DNA of 64,000 bases from Raphanus sativus (Eukaryota; Streptophyta; Magnoliopsida; Brassicales; Brassicaceae). Each line of letters starts with the position of its first letter. Position 1 is the first letter of the stretch. The notes under the pieces are model-generated. The model had not been told where the DNA came from. It saw only the letters and a program-made list of their open reading frames with translations, and did not search any database. Positions 47,801-59,013 of this stretch are shown piece after piece. A program made the position numbers and the translations under genes. The stretch is from NCBI RefSeq assembly GCF_000801105.2, contig NC_079515.1:12710001-12774000 (forward strand), in the 5' to 3' direction.

Positions 47801-48520
47801 TCCAAATAACATATATAATAAATGGAAACATTTATAAAGTTTAAATGAAAAATTTAAGACGAAAATATATGTCTATGTCTATATAATATGATTTCATTAA
47901 AAAAGAAAGTTAACAAAATAGTAATATTCCATTAGAAAAATTAAATAACATTAAGTATACATTAGAAGTAATAAATTACATTCTTTATATCTATTTTCTT
48001 TTAGATGAAAATATATATTTTGTATACAATGCGATTTCATTAAAATAAAATCACACAGATAATCTTGATATTAGAAAAAGAAATATTATTTATTCAAAAC
48101 ATAATTTTAAACAATAAAAATATATATTTTCAAAATAGTATAAATATTTTTTTATATATCTATCTATTTTCTTATATGATTACAAAAATAGTTAAGTAAC
48201 ATAAACTGGTATATGTTTAATTGACTAAAATAGATTAAAATTAATATTATTGAAATGTTTATTTATTTTTTCATATATTTATTTGATTATAATATCTTTC
48301 AGTTACAGCAAAAGTATCTATAAATTATATTTTAATTATATAATATAATTTCTCAAATACAATCACAATTTTTATTGCTTATTTTTGAGAGATATTTAAA
48401 AGTAAAAGTAAAATTTAACAGTAAAAATATTTTGATCAAATAATTAAAAACTATTTTAAAATAACATAATATATACTTTAACAAGGTAGATATATTTTAT
48501 TTTATCATTCTTAAAATAAA
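44898..48520. other. AT-rich intergenic spacer with one exon-like fragment
   Basis: No gene is supported. At 45079-45173 a GC-richer open stretch of about 31 codons (VLKHGCTRDSRPKKRYAVVK and RGDFNIIHVFE) is bordered by AG and GT, like an orphan exon; I do not recognise it. At 46020-46130 there are repeated AATTCTAC-ATGGTAGA words. Another GC-richer patch lies at 46460-46540. The rest is poly(A/T)-rich with no domain or RNA gene found. Confidence 0.55.
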
Positions 48521-50036
48521 GCAGATAGACTTCTTCGGAGATTTAAGGTCTTCATGCACTCCATAGCCCAAATCAAAGCTTCACATTCAGCATGTAAAGC
48601 AGATAGGCTTCTTCGAAGATTCATAGCTCCATCATTTTCTCGGTTGCACTATTTATCTTGTAGAACCAATCCTGGCCTGAGAACTTATCTTGTAACCTCC
48701 ATGCTCCATCAACAAAACAAATTCTGGAAGTCTCTAATGTCATCCAATCAGAAGACGGGGTATTAACCTGACTGTAGTATGGCTCCATTTTATGGGCATC
48801 TGCCCAAATCTCCGCTTCTACTTCCACTATCCGAAGGATTTCCTGTGGATCACCCGATTTATTTGTAAAAATCTTATTGTTTCCATTCTTCCAGATGTAC
48901 CATAAAATCCAAGGGAAAGAATCATAATTATAATCCTTATGTAGTCTTCAAAACAAGTAATCTATATTGGAGAAAAAAGATGAGCTTGGAAAAAAACCCG
49001 GAGCTGAAGGTATTTTCAACAAAACCCATATTTGCAATACCAGCGGACACTCAAAGAGAACATTATTAATGGATTCTTCCTCAGCTCCACATAAACTGCA
49101 CCGTGGCCCACAAGTGATACCTCTCGATCTTAAATTTTTCGAAACCAAAATAATACTTTGATGGCTTCCCAAATAAAATGTCTTAACTTTGGCGAACATT
49201 TCAGTTTTCATATATAGCTTAATAATGCATTAGTATCTGGTCCAAAAGGAACCACCTGAGGGCCTTTATCTAGAAATTTTGATATTATTCTGTAACCCGA
49301 TTTTACAGTATATTGACCGGTATCTGCAAACGCACAACCATTAGAGTCAGGCCTACCCGACTGACTAATTGCCAATCCTTTTATGAGGATTACATCGTCA
49401 GGATGAATGTATGCATTAAGAAAATCCACCTTCCAAGAAAAAGTGAATGGATCAATGAAAAAGTCCACCTTAAGATTAGTAGGGCCTGGGATTGGTTTTC
49501 TGGGGTTGATGACTTTGGGCGATGAGCAGGAAGCCATGGATCAGTCCATACTGAGATGGATTGTCCGTTTTCTACTCTTTTGATTAGCCTTTTTTAACCA
49601 GAGATCGTCCTGAGCAGATAGTTCTCCAACCATAAGATGGTGAGTAAGATCTGTGTGGATCCAACGGATTAGTATTCCGAAAATATCGACCTTTGAAAAC
49701 TTTTGAAAACAGACAATCTGGTTTATCTATTAGCCGCCATAACTGTTTTGCCAATAAAGAAGTATTGAAATCTTGCAGATCCCGAAAACTCAAACCTCCT
49801 TCATCTTTATGTTTACATACTTTGTCCTTGGGTAGCCAATGCATTCCCCTCTTATTACCGTTTCCTCCCCACCAGAAATGAGAAATTGCCCCTGTAATTT
49901 TCTTTGTGATCGCCTTAGGTAATCTATAACAAGAGATCACGTGATTCGGCATTGCAGTAGCTGCCAAATTTATCATAACCTCCTTTCCCTCCTTGGTCAG
50001 GAATTTGACCAAAAACCTGAACTTTGGATCCCCCAA
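48521..50036 (-). pseudogene. LINE thumb, zinc-binding and RNase H remnants
   Basis: 50036-49584 has AATAMPNHVISCYRLPKAIT, ISHFWWGGNGNKRGMHWL and GGLSFRDLQDFNTSLLAKQL, standard LINE connection motifs. 49211-48948 has CSLCGAEEESINNVLFECPL. The RNase H part begins ICFVDGAWR and ends NLRRSLSALHAECEALIWAM, after which a NLRRSLSAL segment is repeated (48521-48545 against 48597-48621) and the sequence leaves the element. Several frameshifts separate the pieces. Confidence 0.85.
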
Positions 50037-50335
50037 GACTCTGGAATTCCCTGATAACTTTCCATGCCTCCTATTTTATTAATTCCTAACTGAGCTTTAA
50101 TTTCTAATATGTTGACCTCTGGTACCTTATGTCCGAATTGTAATGATGATTTATCAAAATTGATAAGTTTCCAGGAAGCCGCCTCATAATCATTAAGCAG
50201 CTTAAGAATAACTCCACGTTCCAACGAATTTTCTTTACAAAAAAATAAACTATCATCCGCGAAAAGAAGATGAGAAATCGCAGGACTTCCTTGAGATACT
50301 TTTAGTTCCGTCAGCTTTTCTCCCGTTCTTCTTTC

Positions 50336-51136
50336 TTAATATTTGCAATAAGAACTTCCGTACTTAAAAAAATTGATATGGTGACAGAGGATCCCTTGTC
50401 TTAACCCCCGTTCTAGAACGATACTCCCTTTAGACTGACCATTGAGTAACACTTTGTACTGAACCGAAGAAATACATTTCATCACTCTGGAAACCCAGAT
50501 CGGACAGAAACCCATTTTCAACAAAGTCGTTCCATAGGAGCACTCTACCCTGTCATATGCTTTACTCATATCTGTCTTAATAGCCATAAATTTTTTTTTG
50601 CATGCATTGTTAGTTCGTAATCCATGAAACATCTCCTGAGAAATGAATATATTATCCAAAATAAGCCTCCTTGAAACAAAAACAGATTGTGTCTCTGAAA
50701 TAAGCTTGGGAAGTAGACCTTTCAGTCGCTGGCACAAAACTTTTGAGATAATTTTATAAGCGACATTACAAAGGCTAATAGGCTGCAACTCCGTCATTCG
50801 ACTTGGATGAACTGTCTTAGGGATTATAAAAATATTTGTCAAATTTATTCTATCATCAAAATTTCCAGAGCGTAGAAAATCATTAACCATATTAACCACA
50901 ACATGTTTGATTACCGGCCATGATTGTTGATAGAAAAGGGCAGTCATCCCATCCGGACTCTGCACCTTTTCCGGATGCATCATAAAGACCGCCTCCTTCA
51001 CCTCCTCCTCCGATGCCAGAACCGTTAATCTTCTGTTTTGATCCATAGTTATTGATGTCGGCACTTCCTCTAAAAAATCATCAAAGTCAGAAGTTGCGGT
51101 AGATTGAAATAAATCTACAAAATACTTAACTGCCAC
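50336..51136 (-). pseudogene. LINE reverse transcriptase fragment
   Basis: A 266-codon open part of the RT domain. It contains MTELQPISLCNVAYKIISKV, LCQRLKGLLPKLISETQSVF, LDNIFISQEMFHGLR and KTDMSKAYDRVE (first catalytic Asp region), then VLLNGQSKGSIVLERGLRQG. The frame fails after RQG, before the FADD-type catalytic box; the complement of 50250-50280 still encodes a SHLLFADDSLFF-like remnant in another frame. It is not functional. Confidence 0.9.
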
Positions 51137-51241
51137 ATGTTCAATTTCAGTTTCTGAATTAGTCTACACCCCTTCCTCATTATATAAACTACCTATTCTA
51201 TTCTGAATCCGCTGTTATTGGTCAAAGTGTGATAAAACTTA

Positions 51242-51607
51242 GGGGGGTGTATTCAACCAAGAGTTTTAGGTGATTTGTATTAAAATGACAAATCCACTGT
51301 TATTCAAACATGAATTTTAAAAACTCATTTAAAATCTACTGTTATTGAATTTGACATTTCATAAAGTACTCTGAAATCCACTGTTATTGAAACTATTTTA
51401 AATTGTGGAGTTTTAAAGTTTTGAGGTGATTTTAGAGTGTTTGGGTGGAGTTTCTTAGTTAAAAAAATTAAAACTCAAATCTCATAGTTTTAGGTGATAT
51501 TCTAGAGTAGTTTAACAAAAATCACCTAAATCTCTGCAACTTATTAAAATCACCTAAAACTCCATTAAAAATCAAATCACATCAAATGTTAAATTGAATA
51601 CATCCCC
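51242..51607. mobile_element. PIF/Harbinger-type MITE nested in the LINE
   Basis: The 366-bp element is flanked by TTA on both sides (51239-51241 and 51608-51610). Its ends are GGGGGGTGTATTCAACCAAG and, read inward, GGGGATGTATTCAATTTAAC. Subterminal ATTTTAGGTGATTT and ATCACCTAAAA words lie in inverted orientation. Removing it and one TTA rejoins the LINE reading frame (GDRNTK to FYHTLT on the minus strand), which fixes the borders and shows that it inserted after the LINE. Confidence 0.92.
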
Positions 51608-51668
51608 TTAGTATTCCTATCTCCATAGATATACCAAGTATTTCTACTCTTTTGTTCCCAGTAAACTT

Positions 51669-53123
51669 ACTATGTTGATTTAGAATGATTTCAAATATGA
51701 AAACAAAAGGATAAAAAAAAATTAAGGTTTTAAGTGTTTTAATTAAAATATTTAATTGATTGTTTTAATTAAAAAATATGAACAATAAATAGATGATAAT
51801 TTATGTTGACTATAGTCAAACCTTATAAAGGATGTTCTGGTCAATATAAGTTTAAAGTAATTTATTTTTGAGATGAATGAATAATATGGTATGTTTTGTA
51901 ACTGTTGGACCAAAGTTAACGAGGCACTTGTATTTAAATGTGCATTTTCTTAATTAATTTTTAAAAAAATAATGTGGGGAAAATAGTTAGAAAAAAAAAG
52001 AAAAAGAAAAGGGTGCCAAGTGCGATGTTTTGTTGTTTGTTTGGCGTGATAAAAATAACCGTAAATAAAAGAGTGAAATCATCGATTGTCCTTTCATTGT
52101 TACGCCGAACCCAATTTCCTCCTAAATCTCAGCATCTTCCAATCTTCTCATATTACAATAGTTAGAGAGAGAGAGAGAGAGAGAGGATCGTGAGAGAGAT
52201 TACCATCACAATCGAAATCGCTTTGCAGAACCTCCGATTTTGTAAATTCCTCACCCGATTTCAATTGATTTTTTTTTTCTTTTCATATTGATCGGGATCT
52301 AGTTCTTGATAGATCCATTGATTTTTTTGTTGTTTGTTTAAAATATGGATTGTGAGAATATTGTTGGCGTGGTTGAAAGTTTTGTGAAATTGACTAAGAT
52401 TTCAATTGTTTTAAACTTTGGAATTTGAGTGCTTTCTTGTGTTAACATAAGGGTTTGGGTATGTGGTAGAAAGTTCCACGGATAGATTTGTATATATGTT
52501 TAGGAAAATAAGGAATCTGATTTCTAAATGATTTAAACTTTGCTTTCTAATTCTAGCCAAACTCTCTTACTAATCCCTAATGTCTCAAGGAGTAAACAAA
52601 TTGTCATGGTTTTAGGATTCTCTATTTCCAATGATGATGCTACTAACTTGACACTGGTTTTGTATCAATATGTCCGCATACCTTGTGTGTTAGTTAATTA
52701 ACAACCATGCTATTGCAATGTTTGATGGCTGCTTCTCTTTTCTGTTTTTTTTTGGAGGATGCAGGTTTTAGGACACAAACAAAATAGTGGTTTACTTATT
52801 TATATGCTGTATTTGTGGTTTTGTTCAGAAAAAAAGTGATCTGCAAGTTAAAGCCCTCAAATAGTAACAAAGTAGATTTTCAACAGCCTCCTAATAAAGA
52901 TAGATTGATCTCTTTCGGTAAGTTTGTTTTCAGCTAATTATCTCTCTTTCTTCAAAGTTGCCTATACTATATATATATATATATATGTTTCTTATGTTTT
53001 TCACTTGGTTCTTGAATCTTGGCAAAAACATTACTTTCTTTTGTAAAAAAAAAAAAAGAAAAAAATGGATCAGTTGTTCTAACTGTATGCGTGAGTAGCC
53101 TATACACAGTGTTTAGCACAAAG
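51669..53123 (+). promoter_or_regulatory. Upstream region and probable leader of the DUF1644 gene
   Basis: A GA microsatellite at 52165-52184, a CT/GA-rich leader around 52100-52260 and TTTGCAG-like acceptor sites suggest a transcription start near 52100 and one or more leader introns before the start codon. No precise exon borders could be fixed. An AT run lies at 52970-52986. Confidence 0.45.
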
Positions 53124-54137
53124 ATGGCTGGTGTAAAGCGAAAATTAAGTCCAGAGTCAGATCCTCACGCTCTTCACAAACTACTGGATGAGGTCTCATG
53201 CCCTGTTTGCATGGATCACCCTCACAATGCTGTTCTCCTCCTCTGCACCTCTCACGACAAAGGTTGCAGGTCTTACATCTGTGACACCAGTTACCGTCAC
53301 TCCAATTGCCTCGACAGGTTCAAGAAACTCCACTCCGAACCCCCAACTGATCCCAACCCCAATCCCGACCCAAACTCTGCCTCAAGGCCAAACATTAACC
53401 AAGTCGCTGTTAGGGAAGAGGAGCAAGCAGAGGAAACCACGAATTTGAAATGTCCTCTTTGCCGTGGTACTGTCTTAGGATTCAAGGTGGTAGAAGAAGT
53501 GAGAAGCTATCTCGACATGAAGAGCCGAAGCTGCTCACGAGAGTCTTGCTCATTCACGGGTAACTACCAGGATCTGCGCCGACATGCAAGAAGGATACAC
53601 CCAACGTCTCGTCCTTCGGACACTGATCCAACGAGAGAGAGAGCTTGGAGACGCCTCGAGAACCAGAGGGAGTACGGAGATATTGTCAGCGCAATACGTT
53701 CTGCCATGCCCGGTGCTGTTGTCGTAGGAGACTACGTTATCGAAAACGGAGATAGGTTCCCAGGTGAGAGGGAAGCAGGAAATGGAGGCGGCAACAGCAA
53801 CAGCAACAACAGCGACATTTGGACTACTTTCGTGTTGTTTCAGATGATTGGGTCTCTTGAAAATAACGGAGGGTCTAGTGGTAGTGGTGGTGGCAGTGGT
53901 GGTGGATCAAGATCTCACAGGTCGAGGGCTTGGAGGAACACTCATCGCCGTTCTTCTTCAGATAGGCGTTATCTTTGGGGAGAGAATCTATTGGGTCTAC
54001 AAGATGAAGACAATGATGATGATGATGATGGTGAAGGGTTGCGTTTACAGAACGAAACAGGTGATGGTTCGAATCATGTTCCTAGAAGAAGACGAAGGTT
54101 TGGTCGTCCGAGATCAAGCGGAAACCATCCGCGTTAA
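53124..54137 (+). CDS. DUF1644 zinc-binding protein
   Basis: A single-exon 337-aa coding region. Residues about 15-65 hold paired cysteines and a histidine (CPVCMDHPHNAVLLLC, GCRSYICDTSYRHSNCLDRF) and about 110-165 a second set (LKCPLCRGTVLGFKVVEEVR, CSRESCSFTGNYQDLRRHAR then RIHP), the DUF1644 layout with a C2H2-like end. The C-terminal third is low complexity: Asn/Ser, Gly/Ser, Asp and Arg-rich tracts. I start at MAGVKRKL because it is the conserved beginning; the frame is open 35 codons further upstream, but those encode a poly-Lys stretch. Members are plant-specific, stress-linked, likely nuclear proteins. The function is not established. The gene appears intact. Confidence 0.92.
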   Translation: MAGVKRKLSPESDPHALHKLLDEVSCPVCMDHPHNAVLLLCTSHDKGCRSYICDTSYRHSNCLDRFKKLHSEPPTDPNPNPDPNSASRPNINQVAVREEEQAEETTNLKCPLCRGTVLGFKVVEEVRSYLDMKSRSCSRESCSFTGNYQDLRRHARRIHPTSRPSDTDPTRERAWRRLENQREYGDIVSAIRSAMPGAVVVGDYVIENGDRFPGEREAGNGGGNSNSNNSDIWTTFVLFQMIGSLENNGGSSGSGGGSGGGSRSHRSRAWRNTHRRSSSDRRYLWGENLLGLQDEDNDDDDDGEGLRLQNETGDGSNHVPRRRRRFGRPRSSGNHPR

Positions 54138-55269
54138 AAAGCCACTTGTCTCGGTAAAATTCGATATGAATCATTAGGGTATTGACTGTAGTAGTAGAAA
54201 AAGCCTTTGCAATAACTGAAACTGGTTTTGTGTCTAGGTGCTATCTCTCGGGTCAGAACCAGACCGATGCAAAGGGAAAGGTTTTGCTGAAATCCCCCGA
54301 GAGCCGTAGGATTTGTTTGGTGTTTTTAATGTAAATGTCATTTTCTGAGCTTCCTCGAGTCGCTCATTGTACGCTGAAGTATGGTTTTATGCAATGTCTT
54401 TTCATTATATATTATACATTGAAAACATAGTTTGCTTTTGTGCTTTATCGTTGTTGACATGGAAGCTTCTTCGCTTGTAGTATATGATAAAAAATGTAGG
54501 TGTTTTCCTCTTGACTAATTTTCAAAATACTATTTGCAATCATGGCCGGCTCAACATTTATATAGTTTTTAGGATTAAAAAACTTTACCTTATTTTGTAT
54601 TTAGTTAAGGTTTTTAATATACATATATATATACATTTATAAATAAAATTTGTAAATGAGATAATTAAAATCTGCAGGAAACATAAATTTTAACACACTG
54701 AAAAAATTATGTTTTTGTTTGTTTTTTGTTAATATTGACTTGAAGTTTCTTATTATGTAGGTGTTTTTCTCTTAACTAATCTTTCAAAACTACGGCATAC
54801 TATATTGCAAAGAGAAATTCCTATTCCAATTTTTTTTATTACAAGTATAGTCTACAAAGATTAAAATAACTAAAATATTTTATTAAATTGGTAAATAATC
54901 ACATTTATCAAGGAATTAGACATGATATTTATATTCGAAATACTTATCTTGAACCGACCCGAAAAATATGGTGTTCCGTCCTATCGCCTGGTTAAAGGTC
55001 TGAAACAGTTTTTAATTTGAAAATCCAAAAAAAAAAACAAAGTCGATGTGCACCGAAAACTGAATGAATTATTAATACCTAAAATCAAAATTGTAAATCA
55101 AATATACTAGTTATTTTGGGTATTTATAAATAAATGGATGTTTTGTTACAAAAAAAAGAAGATAAAATGGATGTTTTGGATCAAAGAAATACACAAATAA
55201 CATTGTATGTTACTTTCAGACAAAAAATAATTAATTAGAAATATATAAATTGGGTATTTCGAGATTTTG
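54138..55269. other. 3' flank and AT-rich spacer
   Basis: The first 250 bp are the probable 3' UTR of the DUF1644 gene. The rest is AT-rich and shows no gene. TAGGTGTTTTYCTCTTGACTAATTTTCAAAA-like sequence occurs twice (54497 and 54759), a short direct repeat. Confidence 0.6.
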
Positions 55270-57253
55270 AGTTATTTTACATAAGCTTGAGTAGTTTGGA
55301 TATTAAATATTCAAGTTGAATCGAGTAGTTTGGTTATTTCGGTTAAAACTCGAACCCAGCCGGATCCTCCTAATCTGAATCGAACACATCCAATTTTTTG
55401 TAATACCCAATTGAGATCACTTTTCAAAATCCAAAATTCGATATCTGAATGGATATTATTCATAACCGAAAGAATAACTGAATACCACGCGTACATATAT
55501 TTTGATGGTTAATTAGTTTAGACTTAGATTTGAGAGGTAGGGTTTTAGAACGATGGGGTTTAGGATTTTTAAAATAAGTAAATATTTAAAATTTAAAATA
55601 AAGATTAAAAACTAATTTCAACAAGAATTTTAGGATTAAGAATAAATTTATTTTAAGTTATTTTACATAAATTTGAATAGTTTGGATATAAAATATCCGA
55701 GTTGAATCGAGTACTTTGGTTATTCTGGTTAAAACTTGAACCCAGCCGGATCCTCCTGATCCGAATCGAACCCATCCGATTTTTTGTAATACCCAAATGA
55801 GACCACTTTTCAAAATCCAAAACTCGATATCCGAATAGATAGTTGATATGCTCAAATTAATCTTGGGCACACAATAAACTATAGATATTAAAATTAAGCT
55901 AGCTAACAATGTAAAAGCAGTAAATAAAACAGTAAGCAGTGTTGAACAATGCAGTTGTTCGATTGGTTGAAGTAAGAAGAAATAGCTAGATCTAGGGATT
56001 TATCAATCAAGAGATTCAAAACTACATGCAAAGATGCTAAGGGTTTTATAGATATAATTCTAGAACTCGATTTCACTAAGTAAGTAATCTAGTTTTCGAA
56101 TACAATTACTAATCAGATGTATGAGTCCTATGTTCCAGCTGTCGCATGCTAACAAAGAGTGAGCGTTGATTGATGCTATGGCCAGAGCGTCGATCGATGC
56201 TTCTTCAGACAAGCATTAACGATCTAATCGATTATGCTCAACTATATTCCTAGACCAACTGTCGTCGTATGCACCTAAGTATCTAATCTAGCAGGATCCA
56301 GGTTCTGTTTACTGATGACACTTTTGTGCCTTTCAGTTGTCCTATGATTCTAGATTCAAGCAATCAGTCACACTGTTGTGCTATTCCAACTACTCTAGAT
56401 CCTAGTATTACAAATCATCCTGGTGTAGAGTTCTATAGATATCCTAGCAATCTTAATTGATTATCAGTTTGACATTAAGCTCATGAAATCCTTAAACTCA
56501 ATAAGATGATTACTCAGACCTGAAAAGTAGTAACATAAATTATAGTCTGAAAAATAATATAATAGAAATCAAAAATAAAACCAATGGAGTTCCAATCAAT
56601 CTCTGAAAGAGAATTGATCGTCTCTCCAACCCTAAAACAATAATAAAGAATAGAATAAAATGTAGCCGTCAACAATGGCTTAGAAAACACATAGAAAGGA
56701 TTTCAGGTCGTCCAAAGGTATTCTGGTAATTTTTGGTAGATTCTGGGCTCAAGTCGGTCTTGAAATATACTCGGTCCTTCTTCTCTTCTACAACTTCATC
56801 TTGCGAGGCAGCCAGATCACTCTTCAGTAACATATGCATAATTTCAGCTATAAGATACTGATTGACCTCAACCGGTGGCATTAGAAAGCTAACTCAAATC
56901 TCTATATTGTGTCAAAATATGGGATCAATATAACGGTGGTAATATCTCCATCTATAGCTAAACATCTGATGCATCTGTGTAGTTCTGCACCTCAAGAACT
57001 CTATAATCATCATATTTCTCCAAAACGTACTTGAACCTGTAAATACTCTTAAAATCTCCAAACCATAGTAAATATATCCTAAAAAACATTTATATAATAT
57101 GGCTAAAAATTGGTAAAATCTATGGTATATCAATAGTATTCATAACCAAAGGAATACTGGAATACCACACATACATATATTTTGAGGGTTAATTAGTTTA
57201 GACTTAGATTTGTGAGGTAGTGTTTTGGGAGGATGGGGTTTAGGATTTTAAAA
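55270..57253. repeat. ~390-bp tandem duplication split by a solo LTR
   Basis: Block R occurs at 55270-55453 and 55657-55843 (about 85-90 percent alike by eye, containing CCCAGCCGGATCCTCCT). Block S follows R at 55459-55575 and recurs at 57137-57253 (GGTTAATTAGTTTAGACTTA). The order R-S-R-[LTR]-S shows that a unit of about 390 bp was duplicated in tandem and that the LTR later entered the second copy between R and S. Confidence 0.88.
55844..57132. mobile_element. Solo LTR (1,289 bp) with 5-bp TSD
   Basis: It begins TGATATGCTC and ends GGTATATCA, with perfect terminal TGATAT/ATATCA inverted repeats. The 5-bp sequence atagt flanks both sides (55839-55843 and 57133-57137). No coding domain, primer-binding site or second LTR is present, so it is the product of LTR-LTR recombination. 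Length and composition do not tell me whether the parent was gypsy or copia. Confidence 0.85.
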
Positions 57254-57710
57254 ATTTTGAAAAATATTCAAAAGTAAAAAAATGAAAAGTTTTGATTTCA
57301 AAAACATATTATTCGAAAACAACAAAAATAATTGTATTTTTCTTTTTATTAATTTTAAATAAATATGTACTATTAAATATTTATAAATTAATGACAGAAA
57401 GATATTTTATATTTTTAATAAAAAAAATTGTCATTATTTTACTCTTTATAAGCTGTTTTGATAAAAAAACCTATTTTAAAATTATTTGAAAGAATTGCCC
57501 TTATTACAAATTTGCAAAGCATAATAATTTTTTTTGGTGAGTTTAAACAAAACAAATGTTTCTGTCAGATAACTAAACAAATGTAAATTTAGTTTTTAGA
57601 GAGAATAGAGAGATATAGGAAGAGAAAATAAGAGAGGGGAGGTGATTTTGAATAATTAGGGAAAAATTATTTTTTGTGGTGGTGGGTGCAGTTTCCCTTT
57701 ATAATACTAT

Positions 57711-57766
57711 ATTAGTGCTATTTTTTTTTTTTTTTTGTAACCAAGGCTTTCAAATTAGTGCTATTT
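57711..57766 (-). mobile_element. Micro-retroposon: 30 bp with poly(A) and 13-bp TSD
   Basis: attagtgctattt occurs at 57711-57723 and 57754-57766. Between the copies lies a T run and GTAACCAAGGCTTTCAA, that is TTGAAAGCCTTGGTTAC plus poly(A) on the minus strand. This looks like the extreme 3' end of a LINE or SINE. Confidence 0.7.
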
Positions 57767-58216
57767 ATGTAGGCAAAATTAAATAAATTTGGACACGTTT
57801 GGGCCGACTCAGTTCAGTTATCATAATTGGAACTTGGGACCAAGCTGGGGTGCTGTACCTGAAGAGTGTTATACCTCACAGGTCGAGATATGGCCACGCC
57901 ACACGTAAATATGACGTGCGGGTATGAACCGTAACACGTTCGATCTCGCAGATTTGGTGACGGCAATGGAAATGAAATCAAGATACGTACCACACCACAC
58001 AAAACAAGTTTTTTTCCTTTTTGTAAAAACAAAACTATAGTCACGCATAACTCTGACAAAAATATTGAAACTTCTAAGCCATCCAAAAACTAAATAAAAA
58101 TAAAGCAGCTGATCCATTGAAAATATATTATGTTACAGTTTCATTCGTTAAGAATAAGTATATACTTAGTTTACAAAAAAAAAAGGAATAATTATATACT
58201 TAGTTTTAGCACAAAC

Positions 58217-58256
58217 AAAGTCTTGCGAATCAAAAAAAAAAAAGTCTTGCGAATCA
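58217..58256 (+). repeat. 16-bp direct repeat around a poly(A) run
   Basis: aaagtcttgcgaatca occurs at 58217-58232 and 58241-58256, with only A residues between. A similar imperfect case is at 58150-58206, where ATATACTTAGTTT copies flank ACAAAAAAAA. Both look like retroposition events that copied little more than the tail. Confidence 0.7.
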
Positions 58257-58258
58257 CA

Positions 58259-58818
58259 TGAAAGTTCAGGTGGATACCACGATATATACCAAAGGAAACT
58301 TCTAAAACAAATCCTCTTGTTTTATTAAGAATCACTTAGACAATCTCAATTGATCTGTCTAATTCGTTTTACACAACGTCAATCTTGACTTGACACGAAC
58401 CAATTCTTAAGCTACCCTGAAACAGGTCGAGCTACTCTCCCCCTGTCTTCAATACCCTAACGCGCTGTGCAGAACAAATCTCTAGCACTCGCTTTCTAAA
58501 TTCTAAAACCCGTAATGAAGCAACCAGCCTCTCATTCCTTATATTTGAGATGCAATCTCTCGTTCCTGATATCACGCCATCAATTGATCTTCCAAGACTT
58601 ATCTCCCAAGTCACGATCTTGCTAGTCTCAAATTTTCACGAAGCTTATCTCCAAAGCTTCTCTCTATGCCACGTCACCAGTTTGTAACTAACTTAAACCA
58701 GTACTTCACAAACCGAACCATCTGTGTAACACTCCTTTATCTGGTATCTCACATACCAAACCACTCGTGTAACACTTCATCGTTCCTCTTCAGAATAGCT
58801 CCGATCTTGGAGCTTACA
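58259..58818 (-). mobile_element. 3' LTR of the Sirevirus-type copia element
   Basis: On the minus strand it starts TGTAAGCTCCAAG directly after a polypurine tract (complement of 58819-58832, AAAAAGGGGGAGAA) and probably ends GAACTTTCA, a length of 560 bp. A polyadenylation signal AATAAA lies near its end (complement of about 58325-58330). The partner LTR is off the window, so the lower border is a proposal. Other CTCCCCCT tracts at about 58435 and 59177 leave some doubt about which tract is used. Confidence 0.55.
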
Positions 58819-59013
58819 TTCTCCCCCTTTTTATCTCAATGTGACACCTCTGCAACCTGTTAGACAAATGAAGAGTACTACATACTACCATAAGTCATAC
58901 ACAGATTAGTCAAGCAATCACTTAGCACACAACCAAATACTATCCTTGATTATCATCTGAAAATTAGGATAACATATCCGAGTTCACATCTTAGAGTGCA
59001 TAAGTAAGAGAGT

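Larger units (their letters stand above)
48521..51668 (-). mobile_element. Decayed LINE, minus strand, interrupted by a MITE
   Basis: Successive minus-strand frames give, in 5'-3' order, the pre-RT segment and reverse transcriptase (51668-50336), thumb/connection region (50036-49584 and 49537-49208), zinc-binding region (49211-48948) and RNase H (48827-48521). Endonuclease and ORF1 are missing, so it is 5'-truncated near 51668, and it stops inside RNase H. I found no TSD or poly(A) tail. It is of the same family as the LINE at 7033-8129. Confidence 0.9.
57254..58258. other. AT-rich spacer with poly(A)-tailed micro-insertions
   Basis: No gene is supported. Three tiny insertions with direct repeats lie here (57711-57766, 58150-58206 and 58217-58256). 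The frames 57814-58117 on the minus strand have no domain I can recognise. Confidence 0.6.

Noticed and set aside
53019..53123. Upstream in-frame extension of the DUF1644 protein
   Set aside because: The 35 extra codons include a poly-Lys run from an A-rich tract and precede the conserved MAGVKRKL start, so they are more likely leader or intron.
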